DNA of 64,000 nucleotides from JBHOQX01 sp042408595 (GTDB lineage: Bacteria > Chloroflexota > Chloroflexia > Chloroflexales > Roseiflexaceae): assembly GCA_042408595.1 (NCBI GenBank), contig JBHOQX010000100.1, forward strand, positions 124,001 to 188,000, written 5' to 3'. The notes under the pieces are model-generated. The model did not search any database. It was given only the letters and a program-made list of their open reading frames with translations, and was not told the origin of the DNA. The translations under genes were made by a program, and so were the position numbers. This document shows, piece after piece, positions 8,571 through 17,436 of the stretch. Each line of letters begins with the position of its first letter. Position 1 is the first letter of the stretch.

Positions 8571-9602
8571 ATGACACCCGGCCAACATACCCGCCGTGAG
8601 ATCATGAGCCAGCCGGAGGTCTGGGCCGCGTCGCTCGATCGGCTGGCGGCGCAGGCGGACGACCTGCGCGCGCTGTTCCGCGATGGCAGCTACGCGCGCC
8701 TCCTGTTTGTCGGCTGCGGCTCGATGTACTACCTGCCGCTCGCCGCCGCCGCGCTGGCGCGGGAGTTGGGGCTGCCCGCCGATGCGCTCCCTGCCTCGGA
8801 GCTCTGGCTCGGGCCGGAGGCAGCGCTCGCCGGGCGCGGGCGCACGCTGCTGGTGGCGGTGAGCCGCTCCGGCGAGACGACCGAGACGCTACGGGCCTGC
8901 GAGGCGTTTCGCGCCCACGGCGGCGGCGAGATCCTGACGCTCTCCTGCTACCCCGGGCGGCCGCTCACCACACTTGGCGCGCTCAACCTGGTGTTCCCGG
9001 CGGCGCAGGAGACGAGCATGGCCCAAACGCGCGCCTTCTCCACGATCTATCTGACGGCGCTGGCGGCGCTGGCGCTGTGGGCCGGGCGCGACGACCTGTT
9101 CGACGAACTTGGCCGCCTGCCGGACATCTGCCGCCGGCTGCTCGAAGCGGCGCACGCGCCGACACGCGCACTGGGCGGCGACCCGTCGCTCGACCGCTTT
9201 TACTTCCTGGGCAGCGGGCCGCGCTACGGCCTGGCGTGCGAACTGAGCCTGAAGCTGAAGGAGATGTCGGTCAGCCACAGCGAGCCGTTCCACACGCTGG
9301 AGTTCCGCCACGGCCCGCGGGCGATGGCCGGCCCCGGCGCGCTGATCGTCGGCCTGCTGGCCGAGTCGCGCCGCCGGCACGAGGCGCCGGTGCTGGCCGA
9401 GATGCGGGCGCAGGGCGCGCGGACGCTCACGCTCGGCGAGGGCGAGGCCGACATCGCCTTGGCGTCGGGGCTGAGCGAGGCGGCGCAGAGCGTTCTGTTG
9501 CTGCCGCCGGGCCAGTTGCTCGCGCTGGCGCGGGCGCTGCACAACGGCTGCGACCCGGACGCGCCGGCGAATTTGCAGGCGGTCGTTGTGCTGGATGGGT
9601 GA
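8571..9602 (+). CDS. Double-SIS sugar isomerase/deaminase (AgaS/GlmS-C-like)
   Basis: This 343-residue protein consists of two SIS domains without a glutaminase domain. The first has GCGSMYYLPLA and VSRSGETTETL; the second has GPRYGLACELSLKLKEM and the family hallmark EFRHGP. Such proteins isomerise ketose/aldose phosphates or deaminate amino-sugar phosphates (AgaS, NagB-II, FrlB). GAGGAG 6 bases before the ATG sets the start. It follows the DeoR gene after 118 bp and precedes the GH4 glycosidase, fitting a route that processes the sugar released by that enzyme. Confidence 0.9.
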   Translation: MTPGQHTRREIMSQPEVWAASLDRLAAQADDLRALFRDGSYARLLFVGCGSMYYLPLAAAALARELGLPADALPASELWLGPEAALAGRGRTLLVAVSRSGETTETLRACEAFRAHGGGEILTLSCYPGRPLTTLGALNLVFPAAQETSMAQTRAFSTIYLTALAALALWAGRDDLFDELGRLPDICRRLLEAAHAPTRALGGDPSLDRFYFLGSGPRYGLACELSLKLKEMSVSHSEPFHTLEFRHGPRAMAGPGALIVGLLAESRRRHEAPVLAEMRAQGARTLTLGEGEADIALASGLSEAAQSVLLLPPGQLLALARALHNGCDPDAPANLQAVVVLDG

Positions 9603-9704
9603 CGAGGTGCGCGAGGGGCGATCGCAGTGGATGATGGCCGCTTGTCTCGATGATGTGGGCGCTGCAATAGCAATCCTACGTGACGTGAAAGGATGACCGC
9701 ACCC

Positions 9705-11063
9705 ATGGCTGAGAAACTGGTTCTGATCGGCGCGGGGAGCGCCATGTTTACCCGTGGCCTGCTGGCCGATCTGATCCGCGCCGGCGCCGCCGCCGAGCTG
9801 GCGCTGGTGGACATCGACCCGCAGGCGCTGGAGACGGCCACGCGCCTGGCCGAAAAGATGATCGCGGCACGGCGGGCGCCGATCACGCTCTCGGCGACGC
9901 TCGACCGGCGCGAGGCGCTGCCGGGCGCGACCGCCGTGATCTGCACGATTGGCGTGGGCGGGCGGCGCGCCTGGGAGTAGGACGTGCTGATCTCCCGCAA
10001 GTACGGAATTTTCGCGCCGGTGGGCGACACGGTCGGGCCGGGCGGCACGTCGCGCGCCCTGCGCATGATCCCGGCGATGGTCGCGATCGCGCAGGACGTG
10101 CTCGATCTGGCCCCGGATGCGCTGTTCTTCAACTACGGCAACCCGATGGCCCCCGTCTGCCGCGCCATCCGCAAGGCGACCGGCGCGCCGGTCGTCGGGC
10201 TGTGCCACGGCGTCGGCTCGGTCGGCGTCTATCTAGCGGCGGCGCTCGGCGTCCCGGCGGAGTCGCTGCAGTACACCGCCGTCGGCATCAACCATCTGAC
10301 CTGGTTCCTCAGCGTGCGGGTGAACGGGCAGGACGCCATGCCCCGGCTGCGCGCGATCGCGGCGCGCGAGGCGCAGCGCCCGCCGCAGGCCCACGAGTTC
10401 GGGCAGGAGGGGGCGCATGGGCCGGACGCGATCGCGCCGAATCCGTTCTCCTGGCAGCTCTTCCAGCTATTCGGCGCGTTCCCGGCCCCGCTCGACCGCC
10501 ACGTCACCCAGTTCTTCCCGCAGTTCTTCCGCGAGGGGCGCTACTTCGGCACGACGCTCGGCGTCGATCCAGCGGCCTTCAGCTTCGAGGGGACCATCCG
10601 CTTCGGCGACGCGATCTATGCCGAGATGCAGCGCGACGCGCTCGCGCCCGGGCCGTTGCCGCCGGATTATTTCGACCGACTGAGCGGCGAGCATGAGCAG
10701 GTGCTCGACATCATCGACTCCATCCGCAACGATGCCGGACGGGTCTACTCGGCGAACCTGCAGAACACCGGCCAGGTGCCAAACCTGCCAGTCGGCGCGA
10801 TCGTCGAGGGCCCGGCGGTCGCCGACGGCGAGGGGCTGCGGGCGATCGCCCAGCCGCCGCTGCCTGCCGCGGTCGCCGGGACGCTGGCAACCCGCTACCA
10901 GTGGGTGGAGACGGTGGTCGAGGCGGCGCTCGAAGGGAGCCGCGACAAGTTCATCCAGGCGCTTGTGCTCGACGGCGCGGTCCATTCGCTCGACCAGGCC
11001 GCAGCGCTGGGGGACGAGTTGCTGCGGGCGCAGGCGCCGTATCTGCCCCGGATGGGGCGATAA
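9705..11063 (+). pseudogene. GH4 family NAD-dependent glycosidase interrupted by an in-frame TAG
   Basis: The reading frame encodes a full GH4 enzyme (about 451 residues): NAD site GAGSAMFTRGL, NYGNP, metal-ligand motif CHGV with GINHLTWF downstream, and a normal C-terminus. The frame is broken by TAG at 9978-9980. Family members read E-Q-D at this point, and here GAG-TAG-GAC would need only one C-to-T change from CAG. No frameshift is involved. CHGx is, as I recall, the motif of the alpha-glucuronidase-type GH4 subgroup. ATG 9705 is favoured over 9693 because AAAGGA at 9688 is correctly spaced for it. It may be a true pseudogene, a sequence error or a readthrough site. Confidence 0.8.
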
Positions 11064-11090
11064 CCCGCAACCGCGCTCACGCGTGATACC

Positions 11091-11140
11091 ACGTGCGTCG
11101 TTCGTATCGGCGCGTTCCGCGCGCGACGAACGACGCACGT
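11091..11140. terminator. 15-bp perfect inverted repeat between convergent genes
   Basis: Arms 11091-11105 and 11126-11140 are perfectly complementary (ACGTGCGTCGTTCGT and its complement) around a 20-nt GC-rich loop. It lies 28 bp after the GH4 stop and 36 bp before the end of the opposing small membrane-protein gene, so it may end transcripts from both sides. No T-run is present. Confidence 0.5.
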
Positions 11141-11176
11141 CACGGCGCCCACACCACATCTGAACACACGCCTATC

Positions 11177-11386
11177 CTACCGCTCCGCCGGCGTGTCGCG
11201 CGTGTCGATGCCGAGCAGGCGGTAGAGCGGCGAGAACGCTGCGGCCGCGGTGACGACCAGCACAAGGCCGGCGATCACCGCCAGAATCGCCCAGGGGCCG
11301 CGGAGCATGAACATACCGGCGAAGAACAGCAAGCAGCCCAGGAACAGCCGGATGTCGCGGTCCCATGTCCCAAGGTTTGTACGCAT
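11177..11386 (-). CDS. Small membrane protein, DUF2892/YgaP-like
   Basis: This 69-residue protein has two membrane segments (about residues 13-30 and 33-50) and the DUF2892 layout: an N-terminal W-x-RD-x-R-L helix, a glycine-bearing hairpin and a C-terminal SPLYRLLGIDT. The family often follows rhodanese domains or stands alone; its role is unknown. AAGGG lies about 9 bases before the ATG. It is convergent with the GH4 gene and downstream of hemL on the same strand, separated by 188 bp, so it may or may not belong to the heme transcript. Confidence 0.85.
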   Translation of the reverse strand: MRTNLGTWDRDIRLFLGCLLFFAGMFMLRGPWAILAVIAGLVLVVTAAAAFSPLYRLLGIDTRDTPAER

Positions 11387-11574
11387 GGTGTTCGCCCTTC
11401 AGCCGCAGTCTGAAACAGGGTGGAGCGGCCTGCGGCCCCGCTCTTCTGCCGGGAGCGTTTCGGGCAGCTTCTCAGGCCTGACATAGCCCCGGCTCATCGG
11501 GCGAATGATAGCGACCGCCGCCCGCTGGTTGCGTAGCGAAGCGCCAACCCTGCGTGGTGCCCCGGCAACCGCCC

Positions 11575-12861
11575 CTACCGCGCCGCCACGAAGGCCTCGG
11601 CCGCCGCCGCGAGCGTCCGGTCGATGATCGGGTCGTCGTGCGCCAGGGAGACGAATGCCGCCTCGAACTGCGACGGCGCCAGATACACGCCGCGCGCCAG
11701 CATGGCGTGGAAGAAGCGGGCGTACCGGGCGGTGTCGGCGCGTTTGGCGCTGGCGTAGTCAGTCACCGGCGCCTCGGCGAAGAAGCAGCCCCACATGCTG
11801 CCGGCGCTCCCGGCCTGGAGCGGCACGCCGGCCTCGCACGCCGCTGCGGCGAACCCGGCGACCAGCCGCTGCGTGGCGCGCTCCAGCCGCTCGAACGCGC
11901 CCGGCGCGCTGATCGCCCGCAGCGTGACGATCCCCGCCGCCATCGCCAGCGGGTTGCCGGAGAGCGTGCCGGCCTGGTACATCGGCCCGGCGGGCGCGAC
12001 CAGCTCCATCAACTCGCGCCGCCCGCCATAAGCCGCCGCTGGCAGCCCGCCGCCGATCACCTTGCCCAGGCAGGTGATGTCGGGCATCACCCCATAGCGT
12101 GCCTGCGCCCCGCCGGGAGCCACGCGGAAGCCGGTCATCACCTCATCGAACACCAGCAGCGCGCCATGGTCGTCGCACAGCCGGCGCAGCCCTTCCAGAA
12201 AGCCGGGCTGCGGTGGCACGAAGCCCATGTTCCCCACCACCGGCTCCAGCGCGATCGCCGCGACCTGCCCCTCGTTGCGCCGCAGCAGCGTCTCGACCGC
12301 GTCCAGGTCGTTGAACGGTGCGGTGAGCGTGCTCGCCGCGACCGCCGCCGGCACGCCGGGGCTATCCGGCAGGCCGAGCGTCGCGACGCCGGAGCCGGCC
12401 TGGACGAGCAGGCCGTCGTAGTGGCCGTGGTAGCAGCCGGCGAACTTGATGATTTTGTCGCGCCCGGTGGCGGCGCGCGCCAGCCGCAGCGCGCTCATCG
12501 CCGCCTCGGTGCCGGACGACACGAAGCGCACCATCTCGACCGAGGGCACCATCTCGATCACCAGCCGGGCCAGTTCGCTCTCCAGCTCAGTTGGCGCGCC
12601 GAAACTGGCGCCGCGGGCCGCCTGCGCGGCGATGGCGGCGGCCACGTCCGGATGGGCGTGGCCCAGGATCAGCGGCCCCCAGGAGAGCACATAATCGATG
12701 TAGCGGTTGCCGTCCACGTCGTACAGGTAGGCGCCCTCGCCGCGGGCGATGAAGCGCGGCACGCCGCCGACGGCGCGGAAGGCGCGCACCGGGCTGTTCA
12801 CCCCGCCGGGGATGAGGCGCTGCGCCTCGGCGAACAACTCGGCGGAACGGGATGTGTTCAT
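11575..12861 (-). CDS. hemL: Glutamate-1-semialdehyde 2,1-aminomutase
   Basis: HemL is a PLP enzyme that converts glutamate-1-semialdehyde to 5-aminolevulinate, step two of the C5 heme pathway. The 428-residue protein has the class III aminotransferase fold, with PGGVNSPVRAF at the N-terminus, YHGHYDG, DEVMTGFR and the PLP lysine in CLGKVIGGGLPAAA. The start at 12861 follows CCAGGAG by 9 bases; the longer form to 12915 lacks support. It is the last gene of the heme cluster, 35 bp after the peroxiredoxin gene. Partner enzyme HemA is at the other end of the operon. Confidence 0.97.
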   Translation of the reverse strand: MNTSRSAELFAEAQRLIPGGVNSPVRAFRAVGGVPRFIARGEGAYLYDVDGNRYIDYVLSWGPLILGHAHPDVAAAIAAQAARGASFGAPTELESELARLVIEMVPSVEMVRFVSSGTEAAMSALRLARAATGRDKIIKFAGCYHGHYDGLLVQAGSGVATLGLPDSPGVPAAVAASTLTAPFNDLDAVETLLRRNEGQVAAIALEPVVGNMGFVPPQPGFLEGLRRLCDDHGALLVFDEVMTGFRVAPGGAQARYGVMPDITCLGKVIGGGLPAAAYGGRRELMELVAPAGPMYQAGTLSGNPLAMAAGIVTLRAISAPGAFERLERATQRLVAGFAAAACEAGVPLQAGSAGSMWGCFFAEAPVTDYASAKRADTARYARFFHAMLARGVYLAPSQFEAAFVSLAHDDPIIDRTLAAAAEAFVAAR

Positions 12862-12896
12862 GGGTTCGGTCTCCTGGTGATTGGGGTTGACACACA

Positions 12897-13460
12897 TCAG
12901 CGGGGGTGCAGCCACGCGATCACCTCTTCGGGATGCTGATCCGGCGGGAAGACCGGGTAGAACACGTGCTCGATGCGCCCATCGCGGATGATCAGCGTCA
13001 GGCGCTTGATCAACGTCATCGCGGCGAACTCAAACGTGGGCAATCGCAGCGCGTGCGCAAACGCCAGATTCGCATCGCTCAGCAGTTCGAATGGCAGATG
13101 CAGCCGGGCGGCCGCCTCCTGTTGGTAGGCGGTATCCTGGGTGCTGAGACCATACACGCGCGCACCGAGTGCCCGGAGTTCCTGGTAGTGGTCGCGAAAC
13201 GCGCACGCCTCCGGGGTACATCCCCTTGCGCCCGGGATCGCATCCCACTCCGGCGGGATCGACGCACCGGGCTCGCCCGTGCGCGGGTAGCAGAACACCA
13301 CAGTTCTGCCGGGCAGGCTTGCCAGGTCCACCGCCCCACCGGCGGTCGAGGCCAGCGGGATGGGAGGGAGTCGCAGCCCAGGCAGGTGGTCGCACGCGCC
13401 ATCGTCGACCGGTACCGGCAGGTCGGGGGGCAACACCGGGCGCTGATCGCCATGAGACAT
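12897..13460 (-). CDS. Peroxiredoxin (BCP/PrxQ-like)
   Basis: The 187-residue thioredoxin-fold protein has a GCTPEACAFRDHY active site, matching the peroxidatic and resolving cysteines of PrxQ/BCP enzymes (PGCTxEAC). An insertion before it (YPRTGEPGASIPPEWD) is longer than usual. It would reduce H2O2 or organic peroxides. Placement inside the heme operon fits: coproporphyrinogen oxidase makes H2O2 and coproheme decarboxylase consumes it, so local peroxide control is plausible (inference). GAGGAG sits about 8 bases before the ATG. Confidence 0.9.
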   Translation of the reverse strand: MSHGDQRPVLPPDLPVPVDDGACDHLPGLRLPPIPLASTAGGAVDLASLPGRTVVFCYPRTGEPGASIPPEWDAIPGARGCTPEACAFRDHYQELRALGARVYGLSTQDTAYQQEAAARLHLPFELLSDANLAFAHALRLPTFEFAAMTLIKRLTLIIRDGRIEHVFYPVFPPDQHPEEVIAWLHPR

Positions 13461-13495
13461 AGCTTTGCTCCTCTACGCGCGTGAGCCCCTCGCGA

Positions 13496-14491
13496 TCACG
13501 CCTGGCCGTCTTGAGCAAGCCAGCGCGCAGCCTCTTTGGCATAGTAGCTGATGATCATGTCGGCGCCGGCGCGGCGGATAGCCGTCAGGCTTTCCAGCGC
13601 GGCGCGTCGCTCGTCGAGCCAGACGTTCTGCGCGGCGGCCTTGAGCATGGCGTATTCGCCGCTCACCTGGTAGGCGGCCAGCGGCAGATCGTAGCGCGCC
13701 CGCGCGGCAGCGATGATGTCGAGATATGGGCCGGCCGGCTTGACCATCAGCAGATCCGCCCCTTCCGCCGCGTCGAGCGCGATCTCGCGGAGCGCCTCGC
13801 GGCCGTTGGCCGGGTCCATCTGATAGGCGCGCCGGTCGCCGAAGCGCGGCGCGCTCTCCGCCGCCTCGCGGAACGGGCCATAGAACGCCGAGGCGAATTT
13901 GGCGGCGTACGCCAGGATGGGCACATGGCTCAACCCGGCGGCGTCCAGCCCGGCGCGGATCGCGGCGACCTGTCCGTCCATCATGGCGCTCGGCGCGACG
14001 ATGTCCGCGCCGGCCTCGGCGTAGGCCACGGCGGCGCGGGCCAGCAGGTCGAGCGTCGGGTCGTTGAGCACATCGCCGGCGCCCGGCTCCGGGGCGAGCA
14101 GGCCGCAGTGCCCGTGGTCGGTGTATTCGCACAGGCAGACATCGGCGATCACCAGCAAATCCGGGGCACGCGCCTTGATCATCCGCGTCGCCGCGGGGAC
14201 CGGCCCGGCCGGGTCCCACGCGCCGGAGCCCTGGGCGTCTTTGCGATCCGGGATGCCGAACAGCAGCACCGCCGGGACTCCGAGCTCCGCTAAGTCGTCG
14301 ATCTCGCGCTCCAGCCGGTCGACCGAGCGCTGGGCGTGGCCGGGCATCGATCCGATCGGCCGCTCGATCCCGCGCCCGGCCGCGACAAACAGCGGCGCGA
14401 TCAGGTCATCGACGGCGAGCGCCGTTTCGCGCACGATACGGCGCAACGCGGGTGTGCGCCGCAGGCGGCGGGGGCGTTGAATAAGTGCCAC
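13496..14491 (-). CDS. hemB: Delta-aminolevulinic acid dehydratase (porphobilinogen synthase)
   Basis: HemB condenses two 5-aminolevulinates into porphobilinogen. The 331-residue protein has both Schiff-base lysine segments (AYAAKFASAFYGPFREA and LLMVKPAGPYLDII). It also has the cysteine-rich zinc motif CLCEYTDHGHCG, which marks the zinc-dependent class. The start is GTG with AGGAGG 7 bases upstream. It lies 35 bp upstream of the peroxiredoxin gene and 111 bp downstream of DUF1990. Confidence 0.97.
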   Translation of the reverse strand: MALIQRPRRLRRTPALRRIVRETALAVDDLIAPLFVAAGRGIERPIGSMPGHAQRSVDRLEREIDDLAELGVPAVLLFGIPDRKDAQGSGAWDPAGPVPAATRMIKARAPDLLVIADVCLCEYTDHGHCGLLAPEPGAGDVLNDPTLDLLARAAVAYAEAGADIVAPSAMMDGQVAAIRAGLDAAGLSHVPILAYAAKFASAFYGPFREAAESAPRFGDRRAYQMDPANGREALREIALDAAEGADLLMVKPAGPYLDIIAAARARYDLPLAAYQVSGEYAMLKAAAQNVWLDERRAALESLTAIRRAGADMIISYYAKEAARWLAQDGQA

Positions 14492-14517
14492 GGAAAGCCT
14501 CCTGGCTATAGGTCAGA

Positions 14518-14602
14518 ACGGCGACCGACAGATGCTCGTCGTACCTCTTTTGAAGGCGTTCCACGATAGCAGAGCTTGCGTTCGTCAATCATCCACCGTC
14601 CT
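14518..14602. repeat. GTCCTC/GTCCGTC words between hemB and DUF1990
   Basis: Degenerate tandem units (CCGTCCTC, TTGTCCGTCTCCG, CTTCGTCCGCTC) fill the spacer; part of the dispersed word class. Confidence 0.5.
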
Positions 14603-15250
14603 CTATTGTCCGTCTCCGATCCTCTGTTCTTCGTCCGCTCTCTTCCCATCATCTGTCTCCCGCCCTTTGGCCAACTCCTCCGCGACCGCCCGCACCATCG
14701 CCGCCTGCGAGTCGCGGGCAAACCGGTGCTGCATCAGCCGGACGATCGGAAAGCCCGCCCATACCAGCGGGTGCGCCGGGCGCGAGAAGGCCAGAATGTC
14801 GTACCAGACGTCGCCCGACACGCAGTCCCACTCGACCAGGAAGCGCTCCTCGCCGCGCTCGATATGATCGGGCAGCGTGCCGTAGGCGAAGCCGAACCGC
14901 CGCACCGGGCCATCCTCGTCGATCAGGTAAACCACGCGACAGGCGTTGAGCGAGCACATTCCGGGCAAGCGCGCCAGCACACCGACGGTCGCGCCCTCCG
15001 CCAGCGGCACGTCCGGCCAGCAGAGGCGCACCCAGCCCTGCGGAACTTGCCGCCAGCCGCGGAGCGCCGACCGCGCCGCCGCGAACGTCGCTGCGCCGCC
15101 GCCGAGCCGCCGCCGGGTGTGATCCACGGTGAAGCCGGGCGGTGCAGGGCCGCGCGTCATCCCCGCCGGGGCGTAGCTCAGCGGCAGGCGGGCCTGCGCC
15201 AGCAGCGCGTTGCGGATTTGTTCGTCGGTTGGCTCGCTGAGGAGAAACAT
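14603..15250 (-). CDS. DUF1990 (UPF0548) family protein
   Basis: The 215-residue protein matches DUF1990: an early LSYAPAGMT segment, a G-x-x-TF-AAARSALRGW helix, CRVVYLIDEDG and a FGFAYGTLPDHIERGEERF strand near the C-terminus. The fold is related to the START/SRPBCC group, which binds hydrophobic ligands, but no reaction is established. Its place between hemD and hemB is notable and might mean tetrapyrrole handling (inference only). The ends are clear; the spacers either side are short-word repeats. Confidence 0.85.
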   Translation of the reverse strand: MFLLSEPTDEQIRNALLAQARLPLSYAPAGMTRGPAPPGFTVDHTRRRLGGGAATFAAARSALRGWRQVPQGWVRLCWPDVPLAEGATVGVLARLPGMCSLNACRVVYLIDEDGPVRRFGFAYGTLPDHIERGEERFLVEWDCVSGDVWYDILAFSRPAHPLVWAGFPIVRLMQHRFARDSQAAMVRAVAEELAKGRETDDGKRADEEQRIGDGQ

Positions 15251-15382
15251 GGCGACAAGCCAGAAGTTAGACGCCGGAAGCCAAGAGACGGGGGCGGAGG
15301 CCAGGGGTCAGACCCAGACGCCAGACGATGTGCTCGTTCTGAGCGTCTGACCGTCTGGCTGTCTTAAGTGAACACCCCGGAC
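15251..15382. repeat. CAGACG / CGTCTG words between DUF1990 and hemD
   Basis: CAGACGCCAGACG then CGTCTGACCGTCTGG in opposite sense, able to pair; also AGACGCC and GGCCAGG units. Confidence 0.65.
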
Positions 15383-16180
15383 TCACCCCGTTGAACTCCC
15401 CCTAAACACGTCGCACAGCGCGGCAGCCACGCCCGCGGCGGTGGACTCGCGCGCCTCGGCGGTCACACGCAGGCCCGCGCGGCGGGCAGTCGCGGCGGTC
15501 ACCGGGCCGATGCAGATGATCGCCGTCCGGTTCAGGCAGGCGAGCGCCTCCTCCGGCTCCATGCCGGTCGCCGGCAGGCCGTCCAGCAGGTAGCGCACCG
15601 CCGAGGAGCTGGCAAATGTCACGGCATCGACCGCGCCGGCCCGCAGCAGTGGCGCCAGCAGCGCCGCGCCGTCGCCGGGGATTGTGCGGTAGGCGACCAG
15701 ATCGTCCACCTGCGCGCCGCGCGCCCGCAGCTCCTCGACCAGGGTCTCGCGGGCGATGTCGGCACGGGGCAGCAGGATGCGCCGGCCCGCCACGTCGCCG
15801 ATCTCGGCCAGGATCGCCTCGGCGACAAACGCCGACGGGACGAAGTCCACGGCGATGCCACGCTCGGCCAGCGCCGCCGCCGTCGCCGGGCCGACCGCGC
15901 CGACCCGCACGCCACGCAGCGCCGCCACCGGCACGCCGCGCGCCGCCATCCGGTCGCACAGCGCCCGCGCGCCGTTCGCGCTGGTGACGATCAGCCAGTC
16001 GTAGCGCCCCAGCCGGCTGATGGCGGCATCGAGCGGGCCGGTGTCCTCCGGCGGCGCGATGGCGATCGCCGGACAGATCACCGGCTCCGCCCCCAGCGCA
16101 CGCAACCGTTCCGCCAGATCGCCGGCCTGCTCGCGGGCGCGCGTGATCGCGATGGTTTTACCGTCGAGCGGGAGCGGCAT
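15383..16180 (-). CDS. hemD: Uroporphyrinogen-III synthase
   Basis: HemD closes hydroxymethylbilane to uroporphyrinogen III with D-ring inversion. The 265-residue two-domain protein has ITRAREQAGDLAERL at the start and the usual weakly conserved signature: DWLIVTSANGARAL, GVRVGAVGPATAAAL, VTFASSSAVRYLL and ICIGPVTAATARRAGL. The start is taken at 16180. An upstream in-frame extension to 16276 is encoded by intergenic word repeats (MWQTFVRGPSSF...) and is probably not translated. No strong ribosome site is visible. Confidence 0.94.
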   Translation of the reverse strand: MPLPLDGKTIAITRAREQAGDLAERLRALGAEPVICPAIAIAPPEDTGPLDAAISRLGRYDWLIVTSANGARALCDRMAARGVPVAALRGVRVGAVGPATAAALAERGIAVDFVPSAFVAEAILAEIGDVAGRRILLPRADIARETLVEELRARGAQVDDLVAYRTIPGDGAALLAPLLRAGAVDAVTFASSSAVRYLLDGLPATGMEPEEALACLNRTAIICIGPVTAATARRAGLRVTAEARESTAAGVAAALCDVFRGSSTG

Positions 16181-16268
16181 GGCAGCGCGAAGATTGACGA
16201 ACGACGAACGGCGGCGGACAAAGGTAGGCGATACGACGACGAAGGACGACGGACCGCGGACAAACGTT
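16181..16268. repeat. GACGAAC/GGACGAC words between hemC and hemD
   Basis: Units such as GACGAACGACGAAC, ACGACGACGAAGGACGACGG and CGGACAAACG in tandem. Confidence 0.65.
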
Positions 16269-16327
16269 TGCCACATCTAAAGACGTTTCCGACCTGCACA
16301 GCCTGCGTTCGCCCCGTCCGCCGTCCC

Positions 16328-17350
16328 TCACCCACCACCATCCTCTTCCAACAACGCCGCCCCACCGGCGTCGAGCAGCTCCTCCGCCAGGGCCGCGCCG
16401 AGCGCCGCCGGAGCGTCCGTCGGGCCGCGGCGGACGCCACGCACCAGCCGGCCGTCCGCCGCGCCGATCAGCCCCTCGACCAGCAGGTCGCCGCCGTCGA
16501 TCCGGGCGTAGGCCGCAAGCGGCGCATGGCAGCCCCCGCCGATCCGCGCCAGGAAGCCGCGCTCCGCCAGAGCCGCCGTCCGCGCGGCCGCGTCGTCGAG
16601 CGGCGCGAGCAGCGCCGCGGTCGCCGTATCGTCGGCGCGGCACTCGATCGCCAGGATGCCCTGGGTGGCTGCCGGGAGCATCCGCGCCGGGGCGAGCAGC
16701 TCCGTCACCACATCGCCCAGGCCGAGCCGGGCGAGCCCGGCCGCCGCGAGCACGATCGCGTCATAGCCGCCCTCGCGCAACTTGCGCAGGCGCGTGTCCA
16801 CGTTGCCGCGCAGGGTTTCGACGCGCAGGTCGGGGCGGAGCGCCCGGATCTGGCAGGCCCGTCGCAGGCTGCTGGTGCCGATCACCGCACCGGGCGGCAG
16901 GTCATCCAGCCGCCGTCCTCCGGCGCTGACCAGCGCGTCGCGCGGGTCGTCGCGCGGTGGAAAGGCGGCGAGCGCCATATCCGGCGGCAGGTCGGACGGC
17001 AAATCTTTGGCGCTGTGGACAGCCAGATCGATCACGCCGTCGCGCAGCGCCTGCTCGATCTCAGCGACGAACAAGCCCTTGCCGCCGACGGCACTCAGCG
17101 GCCGGTCGAGGATCAGGTCGCCCCTGGTGGTGATCAGCTCGACCTCGACCCGCAGCCCGGGATGGGCGGCTTCCAGGGCGGCGCGCACCAGCGCCGTCTG
17201 CGCCAGGGCGAGCTGGCTGCGCCGAGTGCCGATCACGACCGGCCGGCCAACGCCCCCGGACCACGGACCACCGGCGACGGCTGGCGCGCACTCCTCCGCT
17301 GCCATGCGGGGCACAGCAGGATCGGTCAAACGTCGGTGGTGCGTTCTCAC
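16328..17350 (-). CDS. hemC: Hydroxymethylbilane synthase (porphobilinogen deaminase)
   Basis: HemC polymerises four porphobilinogens to hydroxymethylbilane. The 340-residue form has IGTRRSQLALAQT, HSAKDLPSDLP, GTSSLRRACQIRALRPDL, RGNVDTRLRKL and the dipyrromethane-cofactor cysteine in GGGCHAPLAAY. The N-terminus before VVIGTRRS carries about 35 extra residues. GTG 17350 follows AGAGAG; an ATG at 17305 is an alternative start. The extra segment is partly encoded by GGACCACGGACCACC-like words, so the shorter start may be right. Confidence 0.96.
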   Translation of the reverse strand: MRTHHRRLTDPAVPRMAAEECAPAVAGGPWSGGVGRPVVIGTRRSQLALAQTALVRAALEAAHPGLRVEVELITTRGDLILDRPLSAVGGKGLFVAEIEQALRDGVIDLAVHSAKDLPSDLPPDMALAAFPPRDDPRDALVSAGGRRLDDLPPGAVIGTSSLRRACQIRALRPDLRVETLRGNVDTRLRKLREGGYDAIVLAAAGLARLGLGDVVTELLAPARMLPAATQGILAIECRADDTATAALLAPLDDAAARTAALAERGFLARIGGGCHAPLAAYARIDGGDLLVEGLIGAADGRLVRGVRRGPTDAPAALGAALAEELLDAGGAALLEEDGGG

Positions 17351-17436
17351 GATTGTTCTCTCTGGTCGCTGCAGCCGTACGCTGGGTGCCTGTCGGGCGG
17401 ACAGCGGACCGTCGTGCGTCGATCGTCCTTACGCCA

